From assembly GCF_018449515.1 (NCBI RefSeq), contig NZ_JAAVUQ010000008.1:1-64000 (forward strand): a stretch of DNA of 64,000 nucleotides. Reading direction: 5' to 3'. The notes under the pieces were generated by a model, which ran no database searches, was not told the origin of the DNA, and saw only the letters and a list, made by a program, of their open reading frames with translations. Position numbers and translations under genes: made by a program. Shown piece by piece: positions 37,083 to 45,473 of this stretch (position 1 is the stretch's first letter; each line of letters opens with the position of its first letter). Source of the stretch: Caballeronia sp. dw_19. GTDB lineage: Bacteria > Pseudomonadota > Gammaproteobacteria > Burkholderiales > Burkholderiaceae.

Positions 37083-38276
37083 TTAACCGAGCTTCGGGAA
37101 AGGGTTCGGTTCGATCAGCGGCGATTCGTAAATGATGTCGACCTGGCCATCGGGTTTGAACATCCCGATGAGGGAATGCTTCCACAAGTGATGGTTGCTG
37201 ACATGAAAATGCACGTCCCCTTCGGGCGCGCTCCAGCCCAGTCCCGATGACGCGGCCACCACCTTGGCGACGTCGGTGCTCTGCGCTTTCTCAACGCCCA
37301 GCTTCCACAAATAGACCGCCGTATAGGCCGCTTCCAGCGTGTCGCCCAGCACCCGGTCCTGTCCATATTTCGCCTTGAAGGCCTTCACGAATTTTTCGTT
37401 CTGGGGGTTCTTCTCGCTCTGGAAATAGCCCATGCACGAATAGACTCCCACCAGATTGTCCGTGCCGATACCGATCGCCTCTTCCTCGGTCACGGCGAGC
37501 GCCATGATTGCCTGGTTCTTGCCCGTGATGCCTACCGAGTTGAGCTGCTTGTAGAAAGCAACGTTCGAACCACCGACAATCGTCGAGAGAATCACGTCCG
37601 GCTTGGCCGCCTTGATCTTGCTGATGACCGACGAGAACTCGGTTGCGCCCAGCGGGAAATAGTCTTCTCCGACCACCGTGCCGCCGGCCTTGGCAATTGC
37701 CGACTTGGCAATGCGGTTGGTCGTACGCGGCCAGATGTAGTCCGAGCCGATCAGGTAGAACTTCTTGCCCTTGTTCTTCGCCAGCCAGTTGACCGCGGGA
37801 ATGGTTTGCTGCGTGGCTTCCTGCCCGGTGTACATGATGTTCTTCGACATCTCCAGCCCTTCGTAATACGTCGGGTAATAGAGCAGGCCGTTATAGCGCT
37901 CGAACACCGGCAGCACCGCCTTGCGCGAGGCCGAGGTATAGCAGCCGAACACGGCCGCCACCTTGTCGCTCTCCACGAGCTTCTGCGCCTTTTCCGCGAA
38001 GGTCGGCCAGTCGCTGGCGCCGTCTTCGACAATCGCCGAAATCGGCCGGCCCATGACACCGCCGGCGGCGTTGATCTCGTCGATAGCGAGTTTTTCGGCA
38101 TCCACCACATGGGCTTCAGCGATCGCGATCGTGCCGGTCAGCGAATGCAGGATGCCCACCTTGATCGGGTCCGCGGCGTTTGCCGCGCGTGCGCCCAGCA
38201 TGAGCGCTCCCGGGATCGCACTGGCGGCAGTCGCGGCGGCGGCGGTCTTCAAAAAGTCGCGGCGAGAATTCTTCAT
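37083..38276 (-). CDS. urtA: Urea/short-chain-amide ABC transporter substrate-binding protein UrtA
   Basis: A 397-residue binding protein with a twin-arginine signal (MKNSRRDFLKTAAAA, cleavage after ANA) and the UrtA/FmdD fold: VGILHSLTGTIAIAEAHVVD, YYPTYYEGLEMSKNIMYTG, LIGSDYIWPRTTNRI. Family members bind urea or formamide/short amides. It is the first gene behind a consensus sigma-54 promoter and an ANTAR-type leader with terminator, so expression should need nitrogen limitation and the inducing amide. Start fixed by the Tat motif; an ATG 42 bases upstream would add residues before it. Confidence 0.92.
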   Translation of the reverse strand: MKNSRRDFLKTAAAATAASAIPGALMLGARAANAADPIKVGILHSLTGTIAIAEAHVVDAEKLAIDEINAAGGVMGRPISAIVEDGASDWPTFAEKAQKLVESDKVAAVFGCYTSASRKAVLPVFERYNGLLYYPTYYEGLEMSKNIMYTGQEATQQTIPAVNWLAKNKGKKFYLIGSDYIWPRTTNRIAKSAIAKAGGTVVGEDYFPLGATEFSSVISKIKAAKPDVILSTIVGGSNVAFYKQLNSVGITGKNQAIMALAVTEEEAIGIGTDNLVGVYSCMGYFQSEKNPQNEKFVKAFKAKYGQDRVLGDTLEAAYTAVYLWKLGVEKAQSTDVAKVVAASSGLGWSAPEGDVHFHVSNHHLWKHSLIGMFKPDGQVDIIYESPLIEPNPFPKLG

Positions 38277-38303
38277 GGTGCCTTCATCGAGAAAAGGTAA
38301 ACG

Positions 38304-38342
38304 AAAAAAAGCCCGCAACTAAGGATGACTTAGTTGTCGGGC
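38304..38342 (-). terminator. Leader terminator before urtA (antitermination target)
   Basis: On the minus strand GCCCGACAACTAAG pairs with CTTAGTTGCGGGC (one bulged base) around TCATC and is followed by seven T's. It lies between promoter and urtA start, so it should stop transcription unless prevented. The box GGCCAAAAAGCCCG overlaps its 5' arm. Confidence 0.85.
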
Positions 38343-38355
38343 TTTTTGGCCATTG

Positions 38356-38383
38356 CCGCAAATGACACCTTTGTCACATGCGG
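38356..38383 (-). promoter_or_regulatory. ANTAR-type target hairpin in the urtA leader
   Basis: The minus-strand RNA folds with arms CCGCAUGUGAC and GUCAUUUGCGG around the hexaloop AAAGGU, which has A at position 1 and G at position 4, the pattern of ANTAR-protein target loops. It sits 13 bases before the leader terminator, the same order as in the dmf and urtC leaders. Confidence 0.75.
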
Positions 38384-38444
38384 CGGAATTCACTATGATC
38401 GGACTTCAGGACTGGCGTGCTGCTCCAGATCACGAACGTTAGTC

Positions 38445-38460
38445 AGCAAGGTTCGTGCCA
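38445..38460 (-). promoter_or_regulatory. Sigma-54 promoter of urtAB
   Basis: Minus strand TGGCACGAACCTTGCT matches the -24/-12 consensus TGGCACG-N4-TTGC(A/T) at every defined position, with GG and GC ten bases apart. Transcription should begin near 38432, giving a leader of about 155 bases that contains the hairpin and terminator. Confidence 0.85.
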
Positions 38461-38598
38461 AAATGGCCGCATCCGGATTCGATTCGGCCAGCCGCTTGGC
38501 ACCGCCTTATACATTGAATGAACGACGACGCGGCAAGCTCATGAAGTCTCCATTTTCGTCTGGCCGTGCCTGCATCCGGCACGCCAATTTGTGGCAGA

Positions 38599-38636
38599 CG
38601 CGCACTTCAACTGTGCGCATCACGGTCCCTGCGCAC
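38599..38636. promoter_or_regulatory. NtrC-type binding sites upstream of urtA and amiC
   Basis: GCAC-N7-GTGC occurs at 38602-38616, extended on both sides by CG/GC to a longer palindrome (38599-38619). The right arm GTGCGCA is shared with a second inverted repeat ending TGCGCAC at 38636. They lie about 140-190 bases upstream of the sigma-54 promoter, normal for NtrC enhancers, and 60-100 bases before the divergent amiC. Confidence 0.65.
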
Positions 38637-38695
38637 AAGTTTGGGCGAATCGAGGCAATAACGAAAAGGCGCGTCGGCGCAACAGGAAGCTCACT

Positions 38696-39877
38696 ATGTC
38701 TTCGCCCATGTATGAACCCGTGAAAATCGGTGTGGTGTATTCGACCACGGGGGTAACCGGTCTTATCGAATCCACGCAGCAGAGCGCCACCCTCTTCGCG
38801 GCCGACGAGATCAACCGGGCCGGCGGTATCAACGGACGGCAGATCCAGCTATATCTGCGCGATCCGGGCTCCATTGCCGCGAACTATGCTTCCATGCTGG
38901 AACAACTGATCGTGGAGGACGGCGTGCGGCTCTTCATGGGCTGCTACATGTCCAGTGGCCGCAAGGCCGTGATTCCAGTGGTCGAGCGGCACAATGCGCT
39001 GCTCTTCTACCCCACGCTTTACGAAGGCTTCGAATACAGCCGCAATGTCTTTTGCACGGGCACGCTGCCCAACCAGACCTGCGTGCCGCTCGCGGACTAC
39101 ATGCTGGAGAACTTCGGTTCGCGCGTGTTCATGATCGGCTCGGATTACATTTACCCGTACGAGACGAATCGCATCATGAAAGACTTCGTGTTCGAGCGCG
39201 GCGGCGAAACGGTCGATGAAATCTACGTACCGCTCGACGCGAGCGAAGACAGTTACCGGGCCATCACGGACCGCATTGCCGCGCTTTCGCCGGACTTCGT
39301 TTTCTCGACGGTGGTCGGCGTAGGCGTCGAGCGCCTGTACCGCAGCTTCGCAAAAAGCGGCCTCGACCCGAACGCCATTCCCATTGCCAGCGTGACGACC
39401 TCGGAAGCGGAAATCGCCGCCATGGGCGCGCATCTCGGCGAAGGCCATTTCACCTCGGCCTCCTACTTCCAGTCGGTTGATACCCCTACCAACCGCGCCT
39501 GCATCGACAATTACCGTCGCTTCATGGGCGGCGACGCCGTCACCAACATGTGCTGGGAGGCGGCTTACTTCCAGATGCACGTGCTCGCTAACGCCATGCG
39601 CAGCATGGGGTCATCCGGCAGCGACAACCCGGTGTCCCTGTTGCGCGTTTTACCGGGCATGGAGTTCGATGCGCCGCAAGGACGCATCCGCATGGACGAG
39701 GAAAATCACCACGCTTATCTGCATACGCGTATTGGCCGATGCAACGCGTCAGGGCAATTCGACATCGTCGCCGCGATGCCCGCTCGCGTGCGCGCCGATC
39801 CCTTCGTGATCGCGCACAAGCCGGCCGAGGGCGGTCAATTCGAAAGCTTCGCCCCCACGGTCGCCGGGAGCCGCTGA
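38696..39877 (+). CDS. amiC: Amide-sensing negative regulator AmiC
   Basis: A 393-residue protein with the fold of a urea/amide-binding protein (VKIGVVYSTTGVTGLIESTQQSA, FYPTLYEGFEYSRNVFCTG, MIGSDYIYPYETNRI) but no signal peptide, so it is cytoplasmic, as AmiC of Pseudomonas is. AmiC holds the antiterminator AmiR inactive until an amide binds. AGGAAG precedes the ATG at 38696; the frame stays open upstream but lacks family sequence. Stop and amiR start overlap (TGATG), which favours complex formation. Ligand probably acetamide, formamide or a similar small amide. Divergent from urtA. Confidence 0.9.
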   Translation: MSSPMYEPVKIGVVYSTTGVTGLIESTQQSATLFAADEINRAGGINGRQIQLYLRDPGSIAANYASMLEQLIVEDGVRLFMGCYMSSGRKAVIPVVERHNALLFYPTLYEGFEYSRNVFCTGTLPNQTCVPLADYMLENFGSRVFMIGSDYIYPYETNRIMKDFVFERGGETVDEIYVPLDASEDSYRAITDRIAALSPDFVFSTVVGVGVERLYRSFAKSGLDPNAIPIASVTTSEAEIAAMGAHLGEGHFTSASYFQSVDTPTNRACIDNYRRFMGGDAVTNMCWEAAYFQMHVLANAMRSMGSSGSDNPVSLLRVLPGMEFDAPQGRIRMDEENHHAYLHTRIGRCNASGQFDIVAAMPARVRADPFVIAHKPAEGGQFESFAPTVAGSR

Positions 39878-40476
39878 TGACGCGCAGCCAGCCCACGCTG
39901 CAGTCCTTGCAGGACATACGTTCGCTGCGCATAGCGGTCGTGCACCCGCCCGACCAGGACCGGGATGAACTGCTCGGGCACCTGAAGCGGATCGGCTGCA
40001 AGGTCCAGGTGTGCTGGCCCAACCTGGACGCGGAGCTCCACGATGTCGACCTGGTGATCATGGCGGTGAATCCACAGACTGCGGCATGCCATTTCGAGTG
40101 GCTCGGCCAGGAAGGCGCGCCGCCCATCATTCCAGTGGTCACCTATGAGAACCCCGTGGTGATTCAGGCGGTCATGCAACTGAATGCGTTCAGCGTGATT
40201 CCGTCGCCGGTGCGTTCGTTTGGCATACTGACCGCGATTGCGGTGACGCTCGCGCAGCACAAGACGCAAAAAACACTTGAGAAAACCATCAGGCGGGTGG
40301 AAGAAAAATCCGCCAAGCAACGGACGATCGAACTCGCGAAGTCGATTCTCATGGAGACCCAACAGATCTCCGATAAAGACGCTTACCTTCTCCTTCAAAC
40401 GCAGGCGCGCGTGAATCACTTGCACATAGAATCGGTAGCCGACGAAATCGTGAGAGCGGCCGCTGTCAGGACTTAA
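39877..40476 (+). CDS. amiR: ANTAR-domain transcription antiterminator AmiR
   Basis: A 199-residue AmiR-type regulator: residues about 15-130 are a pseudo-receiver domain without the phosphorylatable aspartate pocket (LRIAVVHPPDQDRDELLGHL, IPVVTYENPVVIQ), then a coiled-coil (KTLEKTIRRVEEKSAKQR) and a C-terminal ANTAR RNA-binding domain (AKSILMETQQISDKDAYLLL). Dimers bind paired hairpins in leader RNA and stop terminator formation. Such leaders are present before urtA, the dmf operon and urtC. Start overlaps the amiC stop by one base. A second ANTAR protein is encoded at 57607. Confidence 0.92.
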   Translation: MTRSQPTLQSLQDIRSLRIAVVHPPDQDRDELLGHLKRIGCKVQVCWPNLDAELHDVDLVIMAVNPQTAACHFEWLGQEGAPPIIPVVTYENPVVIQAVMQLNAFSVIPSPVRSFGILTAIAVTLAQHKTQKTLEKTIRRVEEKSAKQRTIELAKSILMETQQISDKDAYLLLQTQARVNHLHIESVADEIVRAAAVRT

Positions 40477-40635
40477 GACTTCACGCATGCAGTGCGATGC
40501 GCACCAAAGCAATCCGAAGACGCACCTCGATTGCACATATGATCCAGGCGCGAATTTGATGCACAAGGGCTCGCACTACACGCAGCATCAGTCAGCACAA
40601 GCGTCGGTAGTAAAATCGCCATGACCCAAAAATGT
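40477..40635. other. Region between amiR and the dmf promoter
   Basis: About 160 bases containing several GCAC and TGCAC half-sites (40500-40580) but no clear GCAC-N7-GTGC palindrome, so an NtrC enhancer is possible but not established. No gene seen. Confidence 0.4.
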
Positions 40636-40651
40636 GGGCATGCTTGTTGCA
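40636..40651 (+). promoter_or_regulatory. Sigma-54 promoter of the dmf operon
   Basis: GGGCATGCTTGTTGCA fits the -24/-12 pattern (GG and GC ten bases apart; TTGCA perfect, -24 element 5 of 7). Start of transcription expected near 40662, giving a leader of roughly 270 bases with the ANTAR hairpin and terminator. Confidence 0.7.
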
Positions 40652-40726
40652 TTAAGATCGACGCACCACGTATTCGTTTCTGTTGATCGAAGCGGAACGG
40701 AAGCAACAAAGCACACCTTCTTGATA

Positions 40727-40754
40727 CCGAACGAGACAAAGACGTCTCGGACGG
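40727..40754 (+). promoter_or_regulatory. ANTAR-type target hairpin in the dmf leader
   Basis: CGAGAC (40732-40737) pairs perfectly with GTCTCG (40744-40749) around the hexaloop AAAGAC, with A at 1 and G at 4; the stem extends through a two-base internal loop to CCG/CGG. The box GGCCAAAAAGCCCG follows at 40759-40772. Confidence 0.78.
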
Positions 40755-40763
40755 TAACGGCCA

Positions 40764-40805
40764 AAAAGCCCGATTTGCCAGTGTTCCTGGCGATCGGGCT
40801 TTTTG
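40764..40805 (+). terminator. Leader terminator before the dmf operon (antitermination target)
   Basis: AAAAAGCCCGA and GCCAG on the left pair with CTGGC and TCGGGCTTTTT on the right (loop TGTTC), then T-rich sequence. It lies after the sigma-54 promoter and 125 bases before the first gene, so it should block the operon unless the ANTAR protein acts. Confidence 0.85.
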
Positions 40806-40929
40806 CGTTTTGACGCGTGCCACACGTCGGTTCGGTCTGGTAAAGCGGATGCCGGACCGATCGGCTTGCATTGGCGCTCCGACATTAATAATTCGTAATC
40901 CTTCCAAATTTCTTGAAGAGGATGAACCC

Positions 40930-41370
40930 ATGATACCGATTCCGAAGAAAGGAACGCCGGAACGCGATCGGCTGATCGCGCTTCACAAGGAATGCACCGA
41001 GTCCATGCATGGCGTGGCGGGCTTTTCGGTCCTCAAGTGCGGCACGCCCGGCGACACCACCGTCGTCACCGGCGGCACGCACGAACACGCCGATCTCAGG
41101 CGCGTGCTGCTGCGCATGCGCGGGGCATCGCCGAAAAACAAACTGGTGATCATCTGCACGAAGGTCGATGCCGAATGGCGCATCGGCCGCCTGTCAGGCA
41201 TTCGCGGCGTCCCGCCCGTGTTCGCCACAGACGATGTATACGCGAGCGAACAGGACATCCAGCACGCGATCTTCCTGATGCGCCTGGACGAGATGCCCGA
41301 GACCGACGGCATGCCGGAACACTATACGCAGGGCTACAAGCGCCGCGACGACAACTGGCCGGTGACCTGA
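40930..41370 (+). CDS. Putative small subunit of an N,N-dimethylformamidase-like enzyme
   Basis: A 146-residue soluble protein directly upstream of the large-subunit gene, the position of the small (alpha) subunit gene in known dimethylformamidase operons. Its C-terminal half (WRIGRLSGIRGVPP, then DIQHAIFLMRLDEM) can be aligned by eye with what I recall of the known small subunit (RI...G..P...E..HAxFLxR), but the N-terminal half looks different. So it is either a diverged small subunit or an unrelated accessory protein. AGAGGA lies before the ATG at 40930. First gene behind the sigma-54/ANTAR leader. Confidence 0.6.
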   Translation: MIPIPKKGTPERDRLIALHKECTESMHGVAGFSVLKCGTPGDTTVVTGGTHEHADLRRVLLRMRGASPKNKLVIICTKVDAEWRIGRLSGIRGVPPVFATDDVYASEQDIQHAIFLMRLDEMPETDGMPEHYTQGYKRRDDNWPVT

Positions 41371-41454
41371 TTCGCGCGCATAGCAACGTCCCTTTCAATG
41401 CTGTATCCCTACGACCACCGCTCAATGAGCGGCATGAAGGCAGGAGCCATTACC

Positions 41455-43851
41455 ATGTGTGCGATGCGACTCACCGGCTACGCGGACAAATTCAGCGTGC
41501 ATCCGGGCGACACGATCAAGTTCTATGTCAACTGTGACGGCCCGGCGCAGTATCGCGCGTCGATCGTGCAAATGATCAACGGCGACACCAACCCGCGAGG
41601 CCCGGGCTTTGTTGAAAAAGCCGTCATGGCGGACTGCGAAGCCACCTACGATGGCCGTGCGCAAGCGGTCTACGGCGGCTCTTACGCCTATGTGGAAGAC
41701 GCGCCGCAACTGCGGGTCGAGAGCTTTACGCTGCAATGCTGGATCTGGCCGACAACACCTTGCACCGACGCGCGCTACTGGAAGCATGGCGCGCAGGGGC
41801 TCATCACCAAATGGTCCGACGATGCGGGCTACGGCCTGTTCATCAACGAGCAAGGCTGCGCGGAGTTGCGCATCAACGGCAGGACCTTCACGACCGGTGC
41901 GCGCCTGCGCGATCACGCCTGGCACTTTCTCGCCGCCACATTCGACGCAAAGACCGGTGCGGTCATGCTGTATCACGAACCGCAGATCGTCTATGCGCTT
42001 GATCCGGTGATTGCGCCGGTCGAAGCACAATTCGCCGATGCCATTGCGCATGCCGACTACCCGCTCGTCATTGCGGGCTATGTCAAAGGCCTGGAAAGCG
42101 GCCCTATCGGCCGCTCGTCGCTACCGCAAGGCGTGTTGATCGGCGGCCATTACAACGGCAAGATCGACAGCCCGCGCCTGTGCAATCGCGCGCTCACGCG
42201 TGCCGAGATCGAGACCATGAAGGCAGGCGTTCAGCCGGGTCTCACCGAGCGCCGCAATTCCGGCCCGACCGGACCGCTTTCGGAATGCATTGTCGCTGCG
42301 TGGGATTTCTCGGATGGCATCGACACAATCGTTTGCCGCGATCAGGGTCCCTACAAGTTCAATGCATCCCTCGTGAATTGTCCGACCCGCGCGCTCACCG
42401 GCTACAACTGGGCCGGTCGCAACTTCGACTGGAAGCATGCGCAAAAGGAGTATGGCGCGATCCACTTTCACGACGACGATCTCGACAACGCACGCTGGGA
42501 TGTCAGCTTCGAATGGACCGTGCCGGAGGACATCAAAAGCCGCTTCTACGCGGCGAAACTGACCACGTCCGAAGGCGACGAGGATTACATCCCCTTCTGG
42601 ATCGTGCCGAAGCTCGGCGCGAAGAAGTCGAAGATCGCGGTGATGGTGCCGACCATCAGCTACATGGCGTACGCGAATGAACACGTGGCCTGCAACGCGG
42701 GCGGGGCGGAGCTGTTCGTGTACCGCGTGCCGATCATGCAACAGCAGAACATGTTCCTCTCCGAGCATCGCGAATATGGCGGATCGATCTACGATACCCA
42801 CACCGACGGCAGCGGCATCTGCCTCTCCACGCGGTTGCGTCCGATCCTGAGCATCCGGCCCAAGTACGACCACTTCCTCGCCCAGGCGCCCTGGCAATAT
42901 CCGGCCGACCTGCATCTGGTGTACTGGCTCGAGACGCTCGGTTACGAGTACGACGTCTTCACCGACGAAGACCTGACCTACGACGGACTCGCGCGGCTCG
43001 AGGACTACAACGTCATCATCACGGGTTCCCACCCCGAGCACAATTCCGGCGCGCAACTCGACGCGTTGCACGACTACACGCAGCGCGGCGGCCGGATCAT
43101 GTACATGGGCGCGGACGGCTGGTACTGGGTCCATTCGTATCACCCCGCCTACGAGGACGTCGGTCGTGGCGTCGTCACGGAAATGCGCCGCTGCGAGTCG
43201 GGCATACGCACATGGCGCGCGGATCCGGGCGAGTACTACCATCAGGGCACGGGCGAGCTCGGCGGGATGTGGCGCTATCGGGGACGCTATCTCCATTCGG
43301 TCGCGGGCACCGGCATGTCATCGGAAGGGTTCGATATCTCCAGCTATTTTTCGCGCACGCCCGAGAGTCTGGACGATCGCGTCGGCTGGGCGTTCGAAGG
43401 TATCGAGTATGACGAAAAGCTCGGCAACTTCGGTCTGGTCGGCGGCGGCGCGGCGGGACTGGAACTGGATATTGTCGATACCATGCTCGGCTCGCCGCCG
43501 CATATCCTGACGGTTGCGACTTCGGCCGGACGGCACACTGAAGCGTACCTGCTCGTCATGGAAGACTTCGGCTTCAACCAGCAAGGTCTCGACGGCACGG
43601 TGCATCCGCGTGTGCGCGCCGACATCACCTTCCATGAGACCCCGAACGGCGGCGGCTGCTTTGCGTTCAGCTCGATCGCGTATTGCGGGTCGCTGCCCTG
43701 GAACAACTGCGACAACAACATTTCGCGGCTCACCCAAAACGTACTCGACCGCTTCAGCGCCGATGGTCCGCTGCCCGTCGCACCGGACAGCGCGATCAAG
43801 CATCGGGGACGCGCGGATTATGAATCGCCGGCCGTCGTCACAACGAGCTGA
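41455..43851 (+). CDS. N,N-dimethylformamidase-like amidohydrolase, large subunit
   Basis: A 798-residue homologue of the large (beta) subunit of dimethylformamidase, usually about 760. An N-terminal lectin/laminin-G-like domain (residues about 60-280; VLIGGHYNGKIDSPRL) precedes the catalytic alpha/beta domain. The iron ligands known from the family are present: Y441 in REYGGSIYD, and H526 and E528 in TGSHPEHN. GGGAAGLELDI and ITFHETPNGGGCFAFSS match the C-terminal region. The reaction of the family is cleavage of N-substituted formamides to amine plus formate. AGGAG precedes the ATG at 41455. The actual substrate here is unknown. Confidence 0.88.
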   Translation: MCAMRLTGYADKFSVHPGDTIKFYVNCDGPAQYRASIVQMINGDTNPRGPGFVEKAVMADCEATYDGRAQAVYGGSYAYVEDAPQLRVESFTLQCWIWPTTPCTDARYWKHGAQGLITKWSDDAGYGLFINEQGCAELRINGRTFTTGARLRDHAWHFLAATFDAKTGAVMLYHEPQIVYALDPVIAPVEAQFADAIAHADYPLVIAGYVKGLESGPIGRSSLPQGVLIGGHYNGKIDSPRLCNRALTRAEIETMKAGVQPGLTERRNSGPTGPLSECIVAAWDFSDGIDTIVCRDQGPYKFNASLVNCPTRALTGYNWAGRNFDWKHAQKEYGAIHFHDDDLDNARWDVSFEWTVPEDIKSRFYAAKLTTSEGDEDYIPFWIVPKLGAKKSKIAVMVPTISYMAYANEHVACNAGGAELFVYRVPIMQQQNMFLSEHREYGGSIYDTHTDGSGICLSTRLRPILSIRPKYDHFLAQAPWQYPADLHLVYWLETLGYEYDVFTDEDLTYDGLARLEDYNVIITGSHPEHNSGAQLDALHDYTQRGGRIMYMGADGWYWVHSYHPAYEDVGRGVVTEMRRCESGIRTWRADPGEYYHQGTGELGGMWRYRGRYLHSVAGTGMSSEGFDISSYFSRTPESLDDRVGWAFEGIEYDEKLGNFGLVGGGAAGLELDIVDTMLGSPPHILTVATSAGRHTEAYLLVMEDFGFNQQGLDGTVHPRVRADITFHETPNGGGCFAFSSIAYCGSLPWNNCDNNISRLTQNVLDRFSADGPLPVAPDSAIKHRGRADYESPAVVTTS

Positions 43852-43869
43852 TCTTCCGGGAGACCCGCC

Positions 43870-44778
43870 ATGAGTGCAATCGTTGCCCCACGAATGCACG
43901 CCGATGCCTACCATTCGCTGGCGTTCGCCAGGATCGAGGATGAAACGATCTGGACCCGCGAATGGCTTTGCGTCGGCGTCGACGAGGATATTGCCGGCGT
44001 GGGCGACTTGTTGCCCTTCACCGCCGGCGATCACGCCGTGCATGTTCAGCGCCTCGCCAGCGGCCGCCTCGCGGGACGCTTTAATCTTGCGCAGCACGGC
44101 GGCTGCCGCGTCATACCCTTGCAGTGCAGGCAGGGCGCGAAGACGTCGTGTTCGTTCACGTCATGCGGGCACAGCCGCGATCGTCCGCCCTTGCTGGCGG
44201 ACGCTGCCAGCCAGCCCAGTGCGCAGATGCACCAGTATCTCGGTCTGCGGCCCGAGCGTCTCCTCGGGGTACGGACTGCCGTGGCGGGGGCCTTGCTGTT
44301 CGTTCATCTGGACCCGGCCGGCAGCGCATTCCAGGCGACCTCCGCCCCGAGCTTTTCCAATCATGCGCCGTCCCGGCAGGGTCACGCGTGGCTGGAAATC
44401 GAGGGCAACTGGAAGCATGTCGGCCAACGTATCGCAGCAGGAAAGATCGCGCCGGGCGACACGGATCGATGCGCGTCCTTTCATCGCGTCGACAGTACGG
44501 TCAATGCATCGTGGTTCTTCCCGAACCTGATCGTCCTCACACATGCGGGGAGTACGTGTGTTGTCGTGCTTCAACCCATCGCGTTGCAGCGTACGGTGTG
44601 CCGCCTCAGCGTATATGGCGCCGATTCGCTGCCTCTGTGGCGCGACCGGCTGCTGCACGCCTGCATCCCGCCCTATTCCCAAGCCGATGAATCCGATTCG
44701 CGCCGCTGGTTCGAGACCCTGCTGGACGCGCGCATCGCTCATCGCATGGACCTTACCTTTAATGGAGACGACCTATGA
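43870..44778 (+). CDS. Rieske-oxygenase-like protein with a degenerate iron-sulfur site
   Basis: A 302-residue protein with the plan of a ring-hydroxylating oxygenase alpha subunit: N-terminal WTREWLCVGVDEDIAGVGD is the usual lead-in to the Rieske domain and NASWFFPNLIVLTH the catalytic-domain strand. The cluster motif C-x-H...C-x2-H is broken: the first cysteine is A74 (A-Q-H76) and the final histidine is T97 (C94-S-F-T). Two of four ligands are thus missing, and the protein is about 100 residues shorter than normal. It probably has no [2Fe-2S] cluster and may be an accessory or binding protein. It starts 18 bases after the formamidase gene with its own GGGAG. Confidence 0.65.
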   Translation: MSAIVAPRMHADAYHSLAFARIEDETIWTREWLCVGVDEDIAGVGDLLPFTAGDHAVHVQRLASGRLAGRFNLAQHGGCRVIPLQCRQGAKTSCSFTSCGHSRDRPPLLADAASQPSAQMHQYLGLRPERLLGVRTAVAGALLFVHLDPAGSAFQATSAPSFSNHAPSRQGHAWLEIEGNWKHVGQRIAAGKIAPGDTDRCASFHRVDSTVNASWFFPNLIVLTHAGSTCVVVLQPIALQRTVCRLSVYGADSLPLWRDRLLHACIPPYSQADESDSRRWFETLLDARIAHRMDLTFNGDDL

Positions 44779-45458
44779 ACCCTGTCAAGGAAGCCAGTCT
44801 GGCCGATGCCGTGACGCACTACACGAAGGGCCGCTTCAACGAAGCCTTCGTGTTGTTCGAGGCCCTCGCTCACGCCGGCGATCAACACGCGCAAGCGTGG
44901 CTCGCCGCGTTGTACGCGAACGGCGAAGGCGTCCCGGCCGATCTGCCGCGGGCGATCGAGTGGTACAAAAGGGCCGCGATCCAGGGCCATACGCAGGCGC
45001 AAACCAATCTCGGCGCGATGATGTTGTCGGCACACGAGGCCTTGCAGAACGAGGTCGAGGGCGTGCGCTGGATCACGATTGCGGCCGAGAACGGTGACCC
45101 CTTCGCGCAGGCGAATCTCGCGGGCCTCTACACAAAGGGGCGCGGCGTGGCCCAGGACGATGCCGCTGCGGCGAGTTGGTACCGGCGGGCGGCGGAGCAA
45201 GGGCATTACCCTTCGCAGGCGCGATTGGGTTTTAGTTACGCGACCGGACGCGGTGTGGAACGCGACCGGGTGCAGGCGTTCGCGTGGCTGTCGCTTGCCG
45301 CGCAGCACGGTGTCGGCACCGCACTCAATGCACTGGAAAATGTGCTGACCGATATGTCGGTTGAAGAGAAGCGCGCGGGCGCCACGCTTTTCGATCAATG
45401 GCGCTCGCGCACGGCAAGCGGCGCGTCGCCCGCACGCCTGATGCCGTTGCCAGGCTAG
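44775..45458 (+). CDS. Sel1-like repeat protein
   Basis: A 227-residue protein built almost entirely of Sel1-type repeats of about 36 residues (AWLAALYANGEGVPADLPRA, then WYKRAAIQGHTQAQTNLG, LAGLYTKGRGVAQDDAAAA, RLGFSYATGRGVERDRVQA). No signal peptide, so cytoplasmic. Sel1 repeats mediate protein-protein contact and often assist assembly. Its start overlaps the end of the Rieske-like gene by four bases, making it part of the dmf operon; a role in assembling the formamidase is a reasonable inference only. Confidence 0.85.
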   Translation: MNPVKEASLADAVTHYTKGRFNEAFVLFEALAHAGDQHAQAWLAALYANGEGVPADLPRAIEWYKRAAIQGHTQAQTNLGAMMLSAHEALQNEVEGVRWITIAAENGDPFAQANLAGLYTKGRGVAQDDAAAASWYRRAAEQGHYPSQARLGFSYATGRGVERDRVQAFAWLSLAAQHGVGTALNALENVLTDMSVEEKRAGATLFDQWRSRTASGASPARLMPLPG

Positions 45459-45473
45459 CCGCAGGAGACAGCA

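Noticed and set aside
38304..38383. The hairpins near 38.3 kb as an ordinary terminator of a plus-strand gene
   Set aside because: No plus-strand gene ends there; the structure lies between the sigma-54 promoter and the start of urtA and is repeated in two other leaders.
38696..39877. AmiC read as an ABC transporter binding protein
   Set aside because: No signal peptide, and translationally coupled to an ANTAR antiterminator, which is the amiC-amiR arrangement.
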